Assembly: GCF_002304005.1 (NCBI RefSeq)
Contig: NZ_MRCQ01000004.1
Coordinates: forward strand, 248,001 to 312,000
DNA length: 64,000 nucleotides
Reading direction: 5' to 3'
From: Flavobacterium sp. ACN6
GTDB lineage: Bacteria > Bacteroidota > Bacteroidia > Flavobacteriales > Flavobacteriaceae
The notes beneath the pieces were generated by a model that was not told where the DNA came from, made no database searches, and saw only the letters and a list, made by a program, of their open reading frames with translations. Positions 37,684 to 45,501 of this stretch are shown piece after piece (position 1 is the first letter of the stretch; every line of letters begins with the position of its first letter). The position numbers and the translations under genes were made by a program.

Positions 37684-38397
37684 TTAATTTAACGCATCAT
37701 GAAAAATAATTCCTAACGTATATCTTTCACCCGAATGAACTTCGCTCACGCCATGTTTCATATTCACACGATAATATCCTTTTGTTCCTTTTACAGGTCT
37801 GAAATTGGTGGTAAAAACCAAGACATCTCCCTTTTTAGGTTTCAAAACAATTGCTTTAGACTGTGCTCTGGGCGTTTGCTGGGTTAAGACAAATTCGCCG
37901 CCTATATAATCTTCATCGGGTTCATTTAGAAAAAGTACTATTTGAATTGGAAAATAAATAGCTCCATACAAATCCTGATGCAAAGTATTAAAACCACTTT
38001 TGCCATATTTTAAAATTAAAACAGTCGCTTTCAATTGATTATTATCATGACACTGCTTTAATAATTCTTCGTGCGTTTCAGGAAAAATAGTGCTGATATT
38101 CAAAGCTTTCATCCAAGAATTTGCAATTGGAGCCAATTTCGGATAAATGGAAGAACGAATGTTTTGAATTAAATCTGGAAGCGGATAATTAAAATATTTA
38201 TATTCCCCCAAACCAAACCGATAACGTTCCATTACAACCGTTTTTCGATATAAATTTGGATTGTCATAATCGAATTTTAAATCTTCACATTGTTCGTTAT
38301 TCAGAACGCTTGGAATAATGGCGAATCCATTTAGGTGCATAGATTCTGTGATGCTTTCCCAGTTAAGAGAAGCAATTTTAGATTGTATATTTTGCAT
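37684..38397 (-). CDS. 2OG-Fe(II) oxygenase family protein
   Basis: The protein has 237 residues from the ATG at 38397 (MQNIQSKIASLNWESI). The longer frame to 38532 reads back through a palindromic intergenic repeat and is not credible. The double-stranded beta-helix iron site is His140 and Asp142 (LHQDLYG) with His215 (MKHGVSEV). The oxoglutarate-binding Arg is probably Arg225 (GERYTLG). GDVLVFTTNFRPVKG is typical of prolyl-hydroxylase-like members. Flavobacterial members are found near alkylation-repair genes, as here. The substrate (nucleic acid or protein) is unknown. Confidence 0.88.
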   Translation of the reverse strand: MQNIQSKIASLNWESITESMHLNGFAIIPSVLNNEQCEDLKFDYDNPNLYRKTVVMERYRFGLGEYKYFNYPLPDLIQNIRSSIYPKLAPIANSWMKALNISTIFPETHEELLKQCHDNNQLKATVLILKYGKSGFNTLHQDLYGAIYFPIQIVLFLNEPDEDYIGGEFVLTQQTPRAQSKAIVLKPKKGDVLVFTTNFRPVKGTKGYYRVNMKHGVSEVHSGERYTLGIIFHDALN

Positions 38398-38452
38398 AAA
38401 TAATTTTAGATTGAATTTTATAATGACAGAGAATTCAACACATAGCATATCT

Positions 38453-38548
38453 GTAGAGACCCACAGCAGTGCGTCTAACGTAATGTATTTCCGTAAAGAA
38501 ATTCTTTGTCGACAATCTTTGCGTAGAGGCACTGCAGTGCCTCTCTAC
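38453..38548. repeat. Pair of palindromic REP-like units
   Basis: GTAGAGACCCACAGCAGTGC (start of 38453-38479) and GTAGAGGCACTGCAGTGCCT (start of 38523-38548) are related palindromic units. The second contains a perfect 20-nt palindrome at 38525-38544. They are 43 nt apart, like BIME-type pairs. Similar GTAGAGACGCACNGCAGTGCGTCTC units are common in Flavobacterium intergenic DNA (from memory, not searched here). Confidence 0.7.
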
Positions 38549-38571
38549 AGAAAATCTGTGTCGTAAATTGT

Positions 38572-39420
38572 TTAAATTTCCGAGATTAATTTCGCGCCTT
38601 CCCACCCAATAATAGCTGTTTTTCGGGTATTGCCCCACATATAACCTCCGAAAATTCCAGAAGATTGAATGACGCGGTGACACGGAATTAAAAAAGCTAC
38701 AGGATTGCTGCCAATTGCAGTTCCAACTGCCCTTGAAGCATTTGGTTTTTCAATTTGATTCGCAATGGAACCATATGTAGAAAGCTGTCCCATTGGGATT
38801 TTAAGCAATGTTTCCCAAACTTTTAGTTGAAAATCGGTGCCTTTTAAATGCAGTTTGATTTGAGATAATTTGCTCCAGTCATTTTGGAAAATAAACAAGG
38901 CATTTTGTTGTGCTATGTCTAATTTTATAGAAAATGCTGCATTTGGGAATTTGTTTTTTAAATCCTGAAATCCGATTGTTTCATCTTCGGCGAAAGCCAT
39001 AAAACAAACTCCTTTTTGGGTAGACGCTACGATTATATTCCCAAACGGACTTTCGGCAAAACTATAGTTTATAGCCAGATTTTTTCCTCCATTTTTATAT
39101 TCGGCCGGCGTCATTCCTTCGATATTGATGAATAGATCATGCAGTCGGCTTGTGCCTGAAAGTCCTGTTTCGTAAGCTGTCTCAGAAATTGTTGCTTGAT
39201 TTTCTTTGAGCAATTTTTTTGCATGTTCTAAACTAGTGTACTGCAAAAACTTCTTCGGACTTGTGCCTGCCCAATCACTGAAAAGCCTTTGAAAATGAAA
39301 CGGACTCAAATGCACTTTCTCTGCAACCTCATCAAGATTAGGCTGGTCTTTAAAATTGGCTTTGATATAATCAATTGCATCTGCAATCCGATTATAATTA
39401 ATGTTTTCCTGTGTGTTCAT
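38572..39420 (-). CDS. AraC-type HTH fused to O6-methylguanine-DNA methyltransferase
   Basis: This 282-residue protein has an AraC HTH domain at about 8-108 (LDEVAEKVHLSPFHFQRLF) and an O6-alkylguanine transferase domain at about 118-278. The acceptor Cys247 lies in the invariant IPCHRVI. It corresponds to E. coli Ada without its N-terminal metal domain, which is encoded separately at 37365-37616. It would repair O6-methylguanine and may regulate the neighbouring alkylation-repair genes. Whether it can act as a methyl-triggered activator without the covalently linked sensor domain is open. Confidence 0.92.
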   Translation of the reverse strand: MNTQENINYNRIADAIDYIKANFKDQPNLDEVAEKVHLSPFHFQRLFSDWAGTSPKKFLQYTSLEHAKKLLKENQATISETAYETGLSGTSRLHDLFINIEGMTPAEYKNGGKNLAINYSFAESPFGNIIVASTQKGVCFMAFAEDETIGFQDLKNKFPNAAFSIKLDIAQQNALFIFQNDWSKLSQIKLHLKGTDFQLKVWETLLKIPMGQLSTYGSIANQIEKPNASRAVGTAIGSNPVAFLIPCHRVIQSSGIFGGYMWGNTRKTAIIGWEGAKLISEI

Positions 39421-39595
39421 TTTCTTTCCATTTTATAAGGCAAAGATCGATTGGTTTTTGCGGGTATAAAATCTGAAACTTGCTTTGTTTTTGCCGCAAA
39501 GGCATAAAGACGCGAAGTTTTTTTGAAGTATTGTTACTCTAAAAGAACTACGAGATTAAAAACTTTGTGTCTTAGCTACTTCGTGGCATTATGTT

Positions 39596-39928
39596 TTAAT
39601 GAGCCGCAGTTTTAGAAAAAACATTAATTATAACTACGCCTACTATTATTAAACTCAATCCAATTATAGGAGGTAGATCGGGTATTTCTTTGAAGAAAAT
39701 CGCGCCAATTGCTGTAATCATGACAATTCCAACACCAGACCAAATTGCATAAGCAATACCAACAGGAATGGTCCTAATTGCAAAACTTAAAAAGTAAAAC
39801 GCACCGCAATATCCAATAACCGTAATAATGCTTGGAAGCAGTTTTGTGAATTCTTCAGACTTTTTTAATGCAGAAGTAGCGATGATTTCAAAAACAATGG
39901 CGATAAATAAAAATAAAAAATTCTTCAT
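39596..39928 (-). CDS. Small multidrug resistance (SMR/EmrE-like) transporter
   Basis: This 110-residue protein has four predicted membrane helices. The essential glutamate (Glu14, in FEIIATSALK) is in helix 1, and the family motif AIRTIPVGIAYAIWSGVG is in helices 2-3. It is a proton-coupled exporter of quaternary ammonium compounds or guanidinium in the inner membrane. A single SMR gene suggests a homodimer. It stands alone between the alkylation-repair genes and a WG-repeat protein, 47 nt before the latter's stop codon. The spacer upstream (39480-39595) contains AAAACTTTGTGTCTT-type repeat words. Confidence 0.93.
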   Translation of the reverse strand: MKNFLFLFIAIVFEIIATSALKKSEEFTKLLPSIITVIGYCGAFYFLSFAIRTIPVGIAYAIWSGVGIVMITAIGAIFFKEIPDLPPIIGLSLIIVGVVIINVFSKTAAH

Positions 39929-39975
39929 GATTTGCGGTTTTTACAAAGTTAAGCTTTGTTCGAAAAGGGAATGAA

Positions 39976-41070
39976 TTATTTAAGATTATCTTTTCTTAAA
40001 GAAACACTAATCAGTTTATAACCATTTTCGGTTCTTAAAAACTCCAAATGATCTTGTCCGCGTTCTGTTTTGTTTTTTGGAGAAATTACAATATCCATGA
40101 CAGGATACTTCCAGTCTTTTGCTTCATTGCAATTGTTAAAGTAAATACTGAATTCGTTTTCTGCATAATTATAAGGATTTAAACCCTCTATAAAAATGCT
40201 GTAATCACAATTTGCGGTCGTAAGTTCAAGTAATTTCTTTTTTATTAATTTGTAATTTTTATTAATGAATTTTGTTTTTGTTTCGGTAAAACTTAGGCTT
40301 CTTCCATTTCTATAAGGTGTACTGTAAGATATTTTTTGATAGAAATGTTTTAATAAATTGTCTTTTGCTAAGTCAGAGAGTAAATTGTTTTTTAGCCACG
40401 ATCTAAATTCCTTTTCGAAATTTATAAAGGAATAATATTGCTCGTCAATTCCACGAAAACTTTCTCTTGTTTCATCTTTACTCGGTTTGGCTGCTTTCTC
40501 TACTGAGAAATAATTCAGATGGTAATCATTATTATATTTAAAGTTTTCGACTAAAATTTTATTATTAATATCAATTAAGAATTCTTTCCCTCCCTTCCAG
40601 AAAAAATGTTCTCCATCCATTTCTTTTTTGGCATCTTTTAAACCTATAAACATTCCGTTTTTGACTTTTGTTAAATTGCTGTATTCAGCTGGGATTGCAA
40701 TTTTTCCATCACCATTAAACATTCCCATTTTATCTGTTTTAGGATCTCTGAATCGGATAAAACCTTCATTTTCGCAATCTGGACCATTATCAAAAACGTA
40801 TAAACTATCGCGTCCAATTATTTTTCCAGTTTTAGTTAAATAATAGCTTTCCCAATCGTTATTTTTTTCATTTGTAACCGCAATTATATTTTCAAATTTG
40901 CGGGCAATAGTAAATCCTGTAAATTTAGGCTCAATTTTAATAACACCGTTTTTGTCTTTAAATCCAATTTTTGTGGTGTCTTTGTTCCAAAATGCATTCC
41001 AGATGTCGTTGCTTTGCGCAAATACAGTACAGCTAAAGAGAAAAATATATAGAATGATAATCTTTTTCAT
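39976..41070 (-). CDS. Exported WG-repeat-like protein
   Basis: This 364-residue protein has a signal peptide (MKKIIILYIFLFSCTVFAQ). The N-terminal half has WG-type repeats: GFKDKNGVIKIEPKFTGF, then MGMFNGDGKIAIPAEYSNL, each with a Gly-x-Ile-x-Ile-Pro core. The C-terminal half is an unassigned alpha/beta segment (PYNYAENEFSIYFNN, LEFLRTENGYKLISV). WG repeats form solenoids or propellers of unclear function and are frequent in Bacteroidota. It lies just after (10 nt) a small zinc-ribbon protein gene on the same strand, so the two may be co-transcribed. Confidence 0.8.
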   Translation of the reverse strand: MKKIIILYIFLFSCTVFAQSNDIWNAFWNKDTTKIGFKDKNGVIKIEPKFTGFTIARKFENIIAVTNEKNNDWESYYLTKTGKIIGRDSLYVFDNGPDCENEGFIRFRDPKTDKMGMFNGDGKIAIPAEYSNLTKVKNGMFIGLKDAKKEMDGEHFFWKGGKEFLIDINNKILVENFKYNNDYHLNYFSVEKAAKPSKDETRESFRGIDEQYYSFINFEKEFRSWLKNNLLSDLAKDNLLKHFYQKISYSTPYRNGRSLSFTETKTKFINKNYKLIKKKLLELTTANCDYSIFIEGLNPYNYAENEFSIYFNNCNEAKDWKYPVMDIVISPKNKTERGQDHLEFLRTENGYKLISVSLRKDNLK

Positions 41071-41080
41071 GAAAATTTAT

Positions 41081-41365
41081 TTATCGCAGATGAGTTTCTG
41101 TTTCGTTGTTTTTTGCTTCCTCAAAGCAATCGGAGCATAACATTTTAAAATCGGCTTTGGCTTGAAAAACGTCGGTCCATTCCTCGCCATTGTCCAGAAG
41201 CCATTGTTCGCATTGTCCGCACCACGCAATTTGGGGAAGATCTTCTTCGGCTTCAGAGTAGAAAAAACCTGTTTCTTCTTTCGAGTCTATTGCCAGCGCA
41301 ATATGTATACAGGTAAAAGACATGTCTTTGGTGCCATGTGTTTCGCATAAAACTTTTTCGATCAT
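41081..41365 (-). CDS. Small zinc-ribbon-like protein of unknown function
   Basis: This 94-residue protein contains two CxxC pairs, WCGQCEQW and LCSDCFEEA, spaced about 28 residues apart, consistent with one zinc site. There is no signal peptide. An N-terminal CETHGTKDMSFTCIHIA segment adds two more cysteines. No named family was recognised. It is followed after 10 nt by the WG-repeat protein gene, and an operon is likely. Confidence 0.7.
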   Translation of the reverse strand: MIEKVLCETHGTKDMSFTCIHIALAIDSKEETGFFYSEAEEDLPQIAWCGQCEQWLLDNGEEWTDVFQAKADFKMLCSDCFEEAKNNETETHLR

Positions 41366-41428
41366 TTTGTTGTTTAGAATTTAGGAGAAAATAAAACGTT
41401 ATTCAGAAGGTGATTATTACTTGAGCTT

Positions 41429-41956
41429 TTATTTTTTGTTTTTTTGCTTTTCCTCTTCTTTAAGTCTTTTTTCTTCTTCGTGTTTTTTGGTAAGTTCTTC
41501 TTTTTGAATTTTTGCAGCCTGAATTTTGTTTTGCAAATCCTGAATTTTATTTGAACTTTTTTCTAAATCAGATTTTGACTTATTTAGTTTTTCTTCAGAT
41601 TTTTGAACTTTCTTTTTCGATTTTTCAATGTCTTTTTTAAGATCGGTAGTATCGTTTGTGTTTTTTTCAAGACTGGCGAGTTCTTCTTGATTAGCTTTTA
41701 AATTGGCTTCTTTTTCTGCTGATTTGGTTTGTAGTTTTTTTAGTTTTCTTTCTTCATTTGCCAGTTTATCTTCTGCCGTTTGAATGCTGTTAAGATTACG
41801 CATCATATCGCGCTGCTGTTGCTGCTGTTGCATAAACATTTGATTTTGCTGTCTAAACATCGCGTTGCTGGACTGCATTTGTCTCTGCATGCTGGATTGA
41901 GCTTTGGTAAAAAAAGGCAAGAGAATTAATAACATTAAAATCAGTCGTGTTCTCAT
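41429..41956 (-). CDS. Exported Gln-rich coiled-coil protein
   Basis: This 175-residue protein has a signal peptide ending TKAQ (about residue 20). A Gln/Met-rich segment with a run of six Gln (about 43-49) is encoded by CTG/TTG-type triplet repeats on the plus strand. It is followed by a nearly continuous Lys/Glu coiled coil to the C-terminus (KSKKKVQKSEEKLNKSKSDL). No enzymatic motif is visible. It is probably a periplasmic structural or scaffold protein. Low complexity makes homology calls unreliable. Confidence 0.75.
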   Translation of the reverse strand: MRTRLILMLLILLPFFTKAQSSMQRQMQSSNAMFRQQNQMFMQQQQQQRDMMRNLNSIQTAEDKLANEERKLKKLQTKSAEKEANLKANQEELASLEKNTNDTTDLKKDIEKSKKKVQKSEEKLNKSKSDLEKSSNKIQDLQNKIQAAKIQKEELTKKHEEEKRLKEEEKQKNKK

Positions 41957-42048
41957 AATTTGGTTTTAGAAATTGGGGTTTGAATTTCAAATGTAAAACT
42001 TAAAATTAAGAATTGTATATATTCTCTGATAAAAGTAAGGTTCTTTGT

Positions 42049-42173
42049 ATCCGTTCGCGTAAGGGATAGAAGTAAGCTGCCGAAGCAGCACGGATAGCCC
42101 GACAGCATCCAGATAAAAGGGCGTATAAGCGCATAGTAATTTTGCCCTTTTATCTGGATGGTGGCACGCCCAG
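42049..42173. ncRNA. Structured intergenic element, candidate Flavo-1-like RNA or dispersed repeat
   Basis: Relatively GC-rich blocks stand out from AT-rich surroundings: ATCCGTTCGCGTAAGGGATA, GATAGCCCGACAGC and GGTGGCACGCCC. A perfect 16-bp inverted repeat (42107-42122 with 42144-42159) and a small GCTGC-CGAA-GCAGC hairpin (42076-42089) are embedded. The blocks match, from memory, an element seen often in Flavobacterium intergenic regions. A relation to the Flavo-1 RNA family is possible but unverified. It lies between ahcY and the coiled-coil gene. Confidence 0.5.
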
Positions 42174-42190
42174 ATTTTTGTTTTTATTCT

Positions 42191-42236
42191 TTTGTTTCAG
42201 GTTTCAAGTTTCACGGAACTTGAAACCTGAAACAAA
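42191..42236. terminator. Perfect 20-bp inverted repeat
   Basis: TTTGTTTCAGGTTTCAAGTT pairs with AACTTGAAACCTGAAACAAA around a 6-nt loop (TCACGG). It has no strong T-tract and could be a terminator-like or repeat hairpin downstream of ahcY. Confidence 0.6.
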
Positions 42237-42255
42237 GAGCAACTAAAAAAACAAA

Positions 42256-42284
42256 ACCCGACAGGTTTTTAAAACCTGCCGGGT
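42256..42284 (-). terminator. Terminator of ahcY
   Basis: ACCCGACAGGTTTT and AAAACCTGCCGGGT form a stem with one mismatch. On the reverse strand it is followed by TTTTGTTTTTTT, fitting termination of ahcY, which ends at 42340. Confidence 0.8.
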
Positions 42285-42339
42285 ATGATATAGATAATTA
42301 AAGAAATCTGAAATCTTAATTCAGAAATCTAAAATCAAT

Positions 42340-43656
42340 TTAGTATCTGTAATATTCTGGTTTGAAAGGACCTTCAACCGGAACACCAATATAAGCAGCT
42401 TGATCGTCACGTAAAGTTTCTAACTCAACGCCTAATTTAGCTAAGTGCAAAGCAGCAACTTTTTCATCTAAATGTTTTGGTAACATGTAAACGTCATTGT
42501 TGTAAGCAGCACTGTTTTTCCATAATTCGATTTGTGCCAAAGTTTGGTTTGTAAATGAGTTACTCATTACAAAACTTGGGTGACCTGTAGCACAACCAAG
42601 GTTTACTAAACGACCTTCAGCAAGAATGATGATATCTTTTCCAGCGATAGTATATTTGTCTACCTGAGGTTTGATTTCGATTTTTGATGCTCCGTGAGTT
42701 TTGTTCAACCAAGCCATATCAATTTCGTTGTCGAAGTGACCAATGTTACAAACAACAGTTTTGTCTTTCATTTGTTCGAAGTGCTCTCCAAGAACGATAT
42801 CTTTGTTTCCTGTAGTTGTAATGATGATATCAGCATTAGCAATTACAGTGTTTAATTTTTTAACTTCATAACCGTCCATTGCAGCTTGTAAGGCACAAAT
42901 TGGGTCAATTTCAGTAACTGTTACAATAGATCCAGCACCTCTAAAAGAAGCAGCAGTTCCTTTTCCAACGTCACCGTATCCACAAACGATTACTCTTTTT
43001 CCAGCCAACATTAAGTCAGTTGCACGACGAACAGCATCTACAGCAGATTCTTTACACCCGTATTTGTTATCAAATTTAGATTTAGTAACAGAATCGTTAA
43101 TGTTGATTGCAGGCATTGGCAACGTCCCAGCTTTTACTCTTTCGTAAAGTCTGTGAACACCAGTTGTAGTTTCTTCAGAAAGACCTTTAATTCCAGGAAC
43201 CAATTCTGGGAAACGGTCAATAACCATGTTAGTTAAATCTCCACCATCATCAAGAATCATGTTTAATGGTTTTCTGTCTTCACCAAAGAATAAAGTCTGC
43301 TCAATACACCAGTCAAAAGACTCTTCGTCAAGACCTTTCCAAGCATAAACTTGAATTCCAGCAGCAGCAATAGCAGCAGCAGCCTGATCCTGAGTAGAGA
43401 AAATGTTACAAGAAGACCAAGTAACCTCTGCACCAAGAGCAATTAAAGTTTCGATTAAAACTGCAGTTTGAATCGTCATGTGTAAACATCCAGCAATACG
43501 AGCACCTTTAAGAGGTTGTTCGTCTTTATATTCAGCACGAAGCGCCATTAAACCTGGCATTTCAGCTTCAGCTAATTCAATTTCTTTTCTTCCCCAAGCC
43601 GCTAGAGAAATGTCTTTTACTTTGAAAGCCACATAAGGCGTAGTTGTAGTACTCAT
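42340..43656 (-). CDS. ahcY: S-adenosylhomocysteinase
   Basis: This 438-residue cytoplasmic enzyme reversibly hydrolyses S-adenosylhomocysteine to adenosine and homocysteine, the by-product clearance step of methylation. The NAD-binding motif [17 protein letters not shown] lies near the middle. Substrate-site motifs [16 protein letters not shown] near the N-terminus and GHFDNEIDM are conserved. The protein ends KPEYYRY, the family C-terminal tail that enters the neighbouring subunit. It is probably transcribed alone from a promoter with TAAATTTG at 43691-43698. No SAH riboswitch was seen upstream. Confidence 0.97.
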   Translation of the reverse strand: MSTTTTPYVAFKVKDISLAAWGRKEIELAEAEMPGLMALRAEYKDEQPLKGARIAGCLHMTIQTAVLIETLIALGAEVTWSSCNIFSTQDQAAAAIAAAGIQVYAWKGLDEESFDWCIEQTLFFGEDRKPLNMILDDGGDLTNMVIDRFPELVPGIKGLSEETTTGVHRLYERVKAGTLPMPAININDSVTKSKFDNKYGCKESAVDAVRRATDLMLAGKRVIVCGYGDVGKGTAASFRGAGSIVTVTEIDPICALQAAMDGYEVKKLNTVIANADIIITTTGNKDIVLGEHFEQMKDKTVVCNIGHFDNEIDMAWLNKTHGASKIEIKPQVDKYTIAGKDIIILAEGRLVNLGCATGHPSFVMSNSFTNQTLAQIELWKNSAAYNNDVYMLPKHLDEKVAALHLAKLGVELETLRDDQAAYIGVPVEGPFKPEYYRY

Positions 43657-43976
43657 TTATAGTGTATATTTGTATATTGTAAAATTTTTGCAAATTTACA
43701 TAATACCTTTTGAATTTTACTACTTTCTGTCAGATTTGTGAAATCTTTAATTTCTTAATCTCTAGAATGTTAGTTTAGGAATCGTTTTAAACCATATAAA
43801 TGATATAAGTTCATTTTAAAAAAGATTCTTAAACTATTACCTTTGCTGCAAATTGCTTATATTTACTAATACATTTTTTTGAGCCATCAGTTATATTTTC
43901 TGATATTACTTATATGGTTTCTAATTAACCACCTACGATCTATAATTAACCATTTATAATTTACAATTAAAAAGAA
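43657..43976. promoter_or_regulatory. Divergent intergenic region, ahcY and phosphopantetheinyl transferase promoters
   Basis: No gene is seen in this 320-nt region. On the reverse strand, TAAATTTG (43698-43691) is a -7 box about 30 nt before ahcY. On the forward strand, TACCTTTG (43838-43845) matches TAnnTTTG and would give a leader of about 127 nt for the transferase gene. Neither has a good -33 TTG at 19 nt. Near 43920-43970 the direct words AATTAACCACCTACGATC and AATTAACCATTTATAATT resemble common Flavobacterium intergenic repeats. Confidence 0.5.
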
Positions 43977-44627
43977 ATGCCTTTATTTCAAACCATACAG
44001 TTTAACGAAACAACAAAAATTTTAGTTTGGGAAATAACTGAATCTCTTGAAGAGCTAGTAAGCAAAGTTGTGTTGAAAGAAAAAACACAAAAAAGACTGG
44101 ACGGAATGAAATCGCAAATGCACCAACGCGCTTTTTTAAGTGTTCGAATGCTGATTCAGGAAATGGGTTTTACGGATAAAGACCTGCATTACGATGAATT
44201 TGGGAAACCGTATTTTGATTGTCATAACTATATTTCGATTACGCATTCGTATCATTTTGCGGCGATAATTATAAGCGATGAAACGGTAGGAATCGATATG
44301 GAATTGCAGCGCGAAAAAATTCAGCGAATTGCAGATAAATTTACAGATTTTGAATGCAGTTATTTAAAGCCAGAATTTACAGAAGAATACATAAAAAAAC
44401 TTACTGTTATCTGGGGAGCTAAAGAAGCAATCTTTAAAATTAGAAATGAAAAAGGAATCAGCTTTAAAGATCACATTAGAGTTGAAGATTTTTCTTTAGA
44501 TAAAAAACAAACTCAATCCAGTCTTCATTTCGATGATTTAGTAAAAGATTTTGATGTTCATTATGAAGAAATCAAATCGGATAATTTTGAGGGAACTTTT
44601 ACTTTGGTTTATGCTTTTGAAAAATGA
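43977..44627 (+). CDS. 4'-phosphopantetheinyl transferase superfamily protein
   Basis: This 216-residue, Sfp-like two-lobed enzyme transfers phosphopantetheine from coenzyme A to acyl or peptidyl carrier proteins. The magnesium site is visible in GIDMELQREKIQRIADKFT (about residues 101-119) with the later WGAKEAIFKI (Trp-x-x-Lys-Glu-Ala), both diagnostic. An N-terminal HQRAFLSVRMLIQEMG segment is also typical. It is a stand-alone gene with no carrier protein nearby. Candidate partners in flavobacteria are flexirubin-type polyene or fatty-acid carrier proteins, which is speculation. Confidence 0.92.
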   Translation: MPLFQTIQFNETTKILVWEITESLEELVSKVVLKEKTQKRLDGMKSQMHQRAFLSVRMLIQEMGFTDKDLHYDEFGKPYFDCHNYISITHSYHFAAIIISDETVGIDMELQREKIQRIADKFTDFECSYLKPEFTEEYIKKLTVIWGAKEAIFKIRNEKGISFKDHIRVEDFSLDKKQTQSSLHFDDLVKDFDVHYEEIKSDNFEGTFTLVYAFEK

Positions 44628-44737
44628 AATTACAATAGGAAAATTCCAAATTCCAAACACTCGGGCTCGATAAAGATTGACGATTTTTATTGCAGAGTTT
44701 CTAGTGTGATTTCTCCCTTCGGTTGAAATGACAAAAA

Positions 44738-45136
44738 CTAAACTTCACTTTCTTTATTTCTATGCTGAAACATACTCATATAGAGAAAAGTGCTCATTTT
44801 TCTGGCACGTCTTTTTAAAGTTTCTACGTTTTCGCCTTCAAAATGTTCGTCTAATGTCTGTGCCCAATGATTCAGCCAGATTCCAAATTCGTTTGCTGTG
44901 ATTTTTTCGTCAAAATGAGCATCAACTTCATTGTGTACCGCATGCGGATTTCCTTTGTATTTTTTTACGGCAAATAAATTGGTTTCCCAAAAATCAGTTA
45001 GTTTTTCGAGGTGTGCATCCCAATCGGTTATAATATCATTAAAATAAGAGCCGATTTCTCGATCGGCTCTTATTTTAGCATAGAACTGATGTACCAAAAA
45101 TGAGATGTCAGCTCTATTTTCTATTTGCTTTTTCAC
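44738..45136 (-). CDS. Group III truncated hemoglobin
   Basis: This 132-residue globin shows the group III pattern: RADISFLVHQFYAKIRAD at the start, a central LTDFWETNLF, then KGNPHAVHNEVDAHF and FGIWLNHW. Such globins bind oxygen or nitric oxide and are linked to microaerobic or nitrosative conditions. The gene overlaps by 4 nt the stop of the small membrane-protein gene upstream. Both lie behind a promoter with an FNR-like palindrome, and a Crp/Fnr regulator gene is next door. A response to low oxygen or NO is therefore likely. Confidence 0.93.
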   Translation of the reverse strand: MKKQIENRADISFLVHQFYAKIRADREIGSYFNDIITDWDAHLEKLTDFWETNLFAVKKYKGNPHAVHNEVDAHFDEKITANEFGIWLNHWAQTLDEHFEGENVETLKRRARKMSTFLYMSMFQHRNKESEV

Positions 45137-45420
45137 AGAATAATAGTGTTTAACAGAATAAAAAATACACTTAAAACGGAACTAAGAATTAAAAGATTGA
45201 AAACTACTTTATGTTTCATTTGTGCCAAAATTGAAGTGTTTACAAAGATACAAGCTAAAACAATAATAGCAAGTTGGATCATTTGAAAGATAGAAGTTCC
45301 ATTAGACAAAATGTACATCGCAGCAGCGCCTCCTAAACAGCTTTGACCAATTACAGCCATTGCAGCAGAACCCATATAACTTTTATTGAAATTTTCGAAT
45401 GTTGTTTGATATAGTGTCAT
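45133..45420 (-). CDS. Small membrane protein in the hemoglobin operon
   Basis: The protein has 95 residues from the ATG at 45420. A longer frame to 45456 would start inside the promoter's -7 box and is rejected. Two to three hydrophobic helices are seen (SAAMAVIGQSCLGGAAAMYIL, QMIQLAIIVLACIFVN, VVFNLLILSSVLSVFFILL). The CLGG segment is conserved-looking, but no family could be named. Its stop overlaps the start of the truncated hemoglobin gene by 4 nt, so the two are translationally coupled and probably work in the same response. Confidence 0.82.
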   Translation of the reverse strand: MTLYQTTFENFNKSYMGSAAMAVIGQSCLGGAAAMYILSNGTSIFQMIQLAIIVLACIFVNTSILAQMKHKVVFNLLILSSVLSVFFILLNTIIL

Positions 45421-45441
45421 GATATTGAGATTTTTATACCA

Positions 45442-45487
45442 CAAAGGTACGGTCACAATACCGCTGCGTTTTATGATTTAAATCATA
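45442..45487 (-). promoter_or_regulatory. FNR/CRP-type operator and promoter of the hemoglobin operon
   Basis: On the reverse strand an exact -7 box TACCTTTG (45449-45442) lies 22 nt before the ATG at 45420. A 16-nt perfect palindrome at 45472-45487 contains TGAT-TTAA-ATCA, the FNR half-site arrangement TGAT-N4-ATCA. Its centre is about 40 nt upstream of the expected transcription start, the usual position of a class II activator site. No TTG -33 box is visible, which fits activator dependence. Confidence 0.75.
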
Positions 45488-45501
45488 TTACAGGAACTTT
45501 T

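Noticed and set aside
38397..38532. N-terminal extension of the 2OG oxygenase gene
   Set aside because: It reads back through the palindromic REP-like unit, and the internal ATG gives a normal protein.
41800..41835. CTG/TTG triplet run as a possible regulatory microsatellite
   Set aside because: It simply encodes the poly-Gln stretch of the coiled-coil protein on the reverse strand. The repeats are imperfect and in frame.
43657..43976. SAH or SAM riboswitch upstream of ahcY
   Set aside because: The leader is only about 30 nt after the -7 box and shows no riboswitch core.
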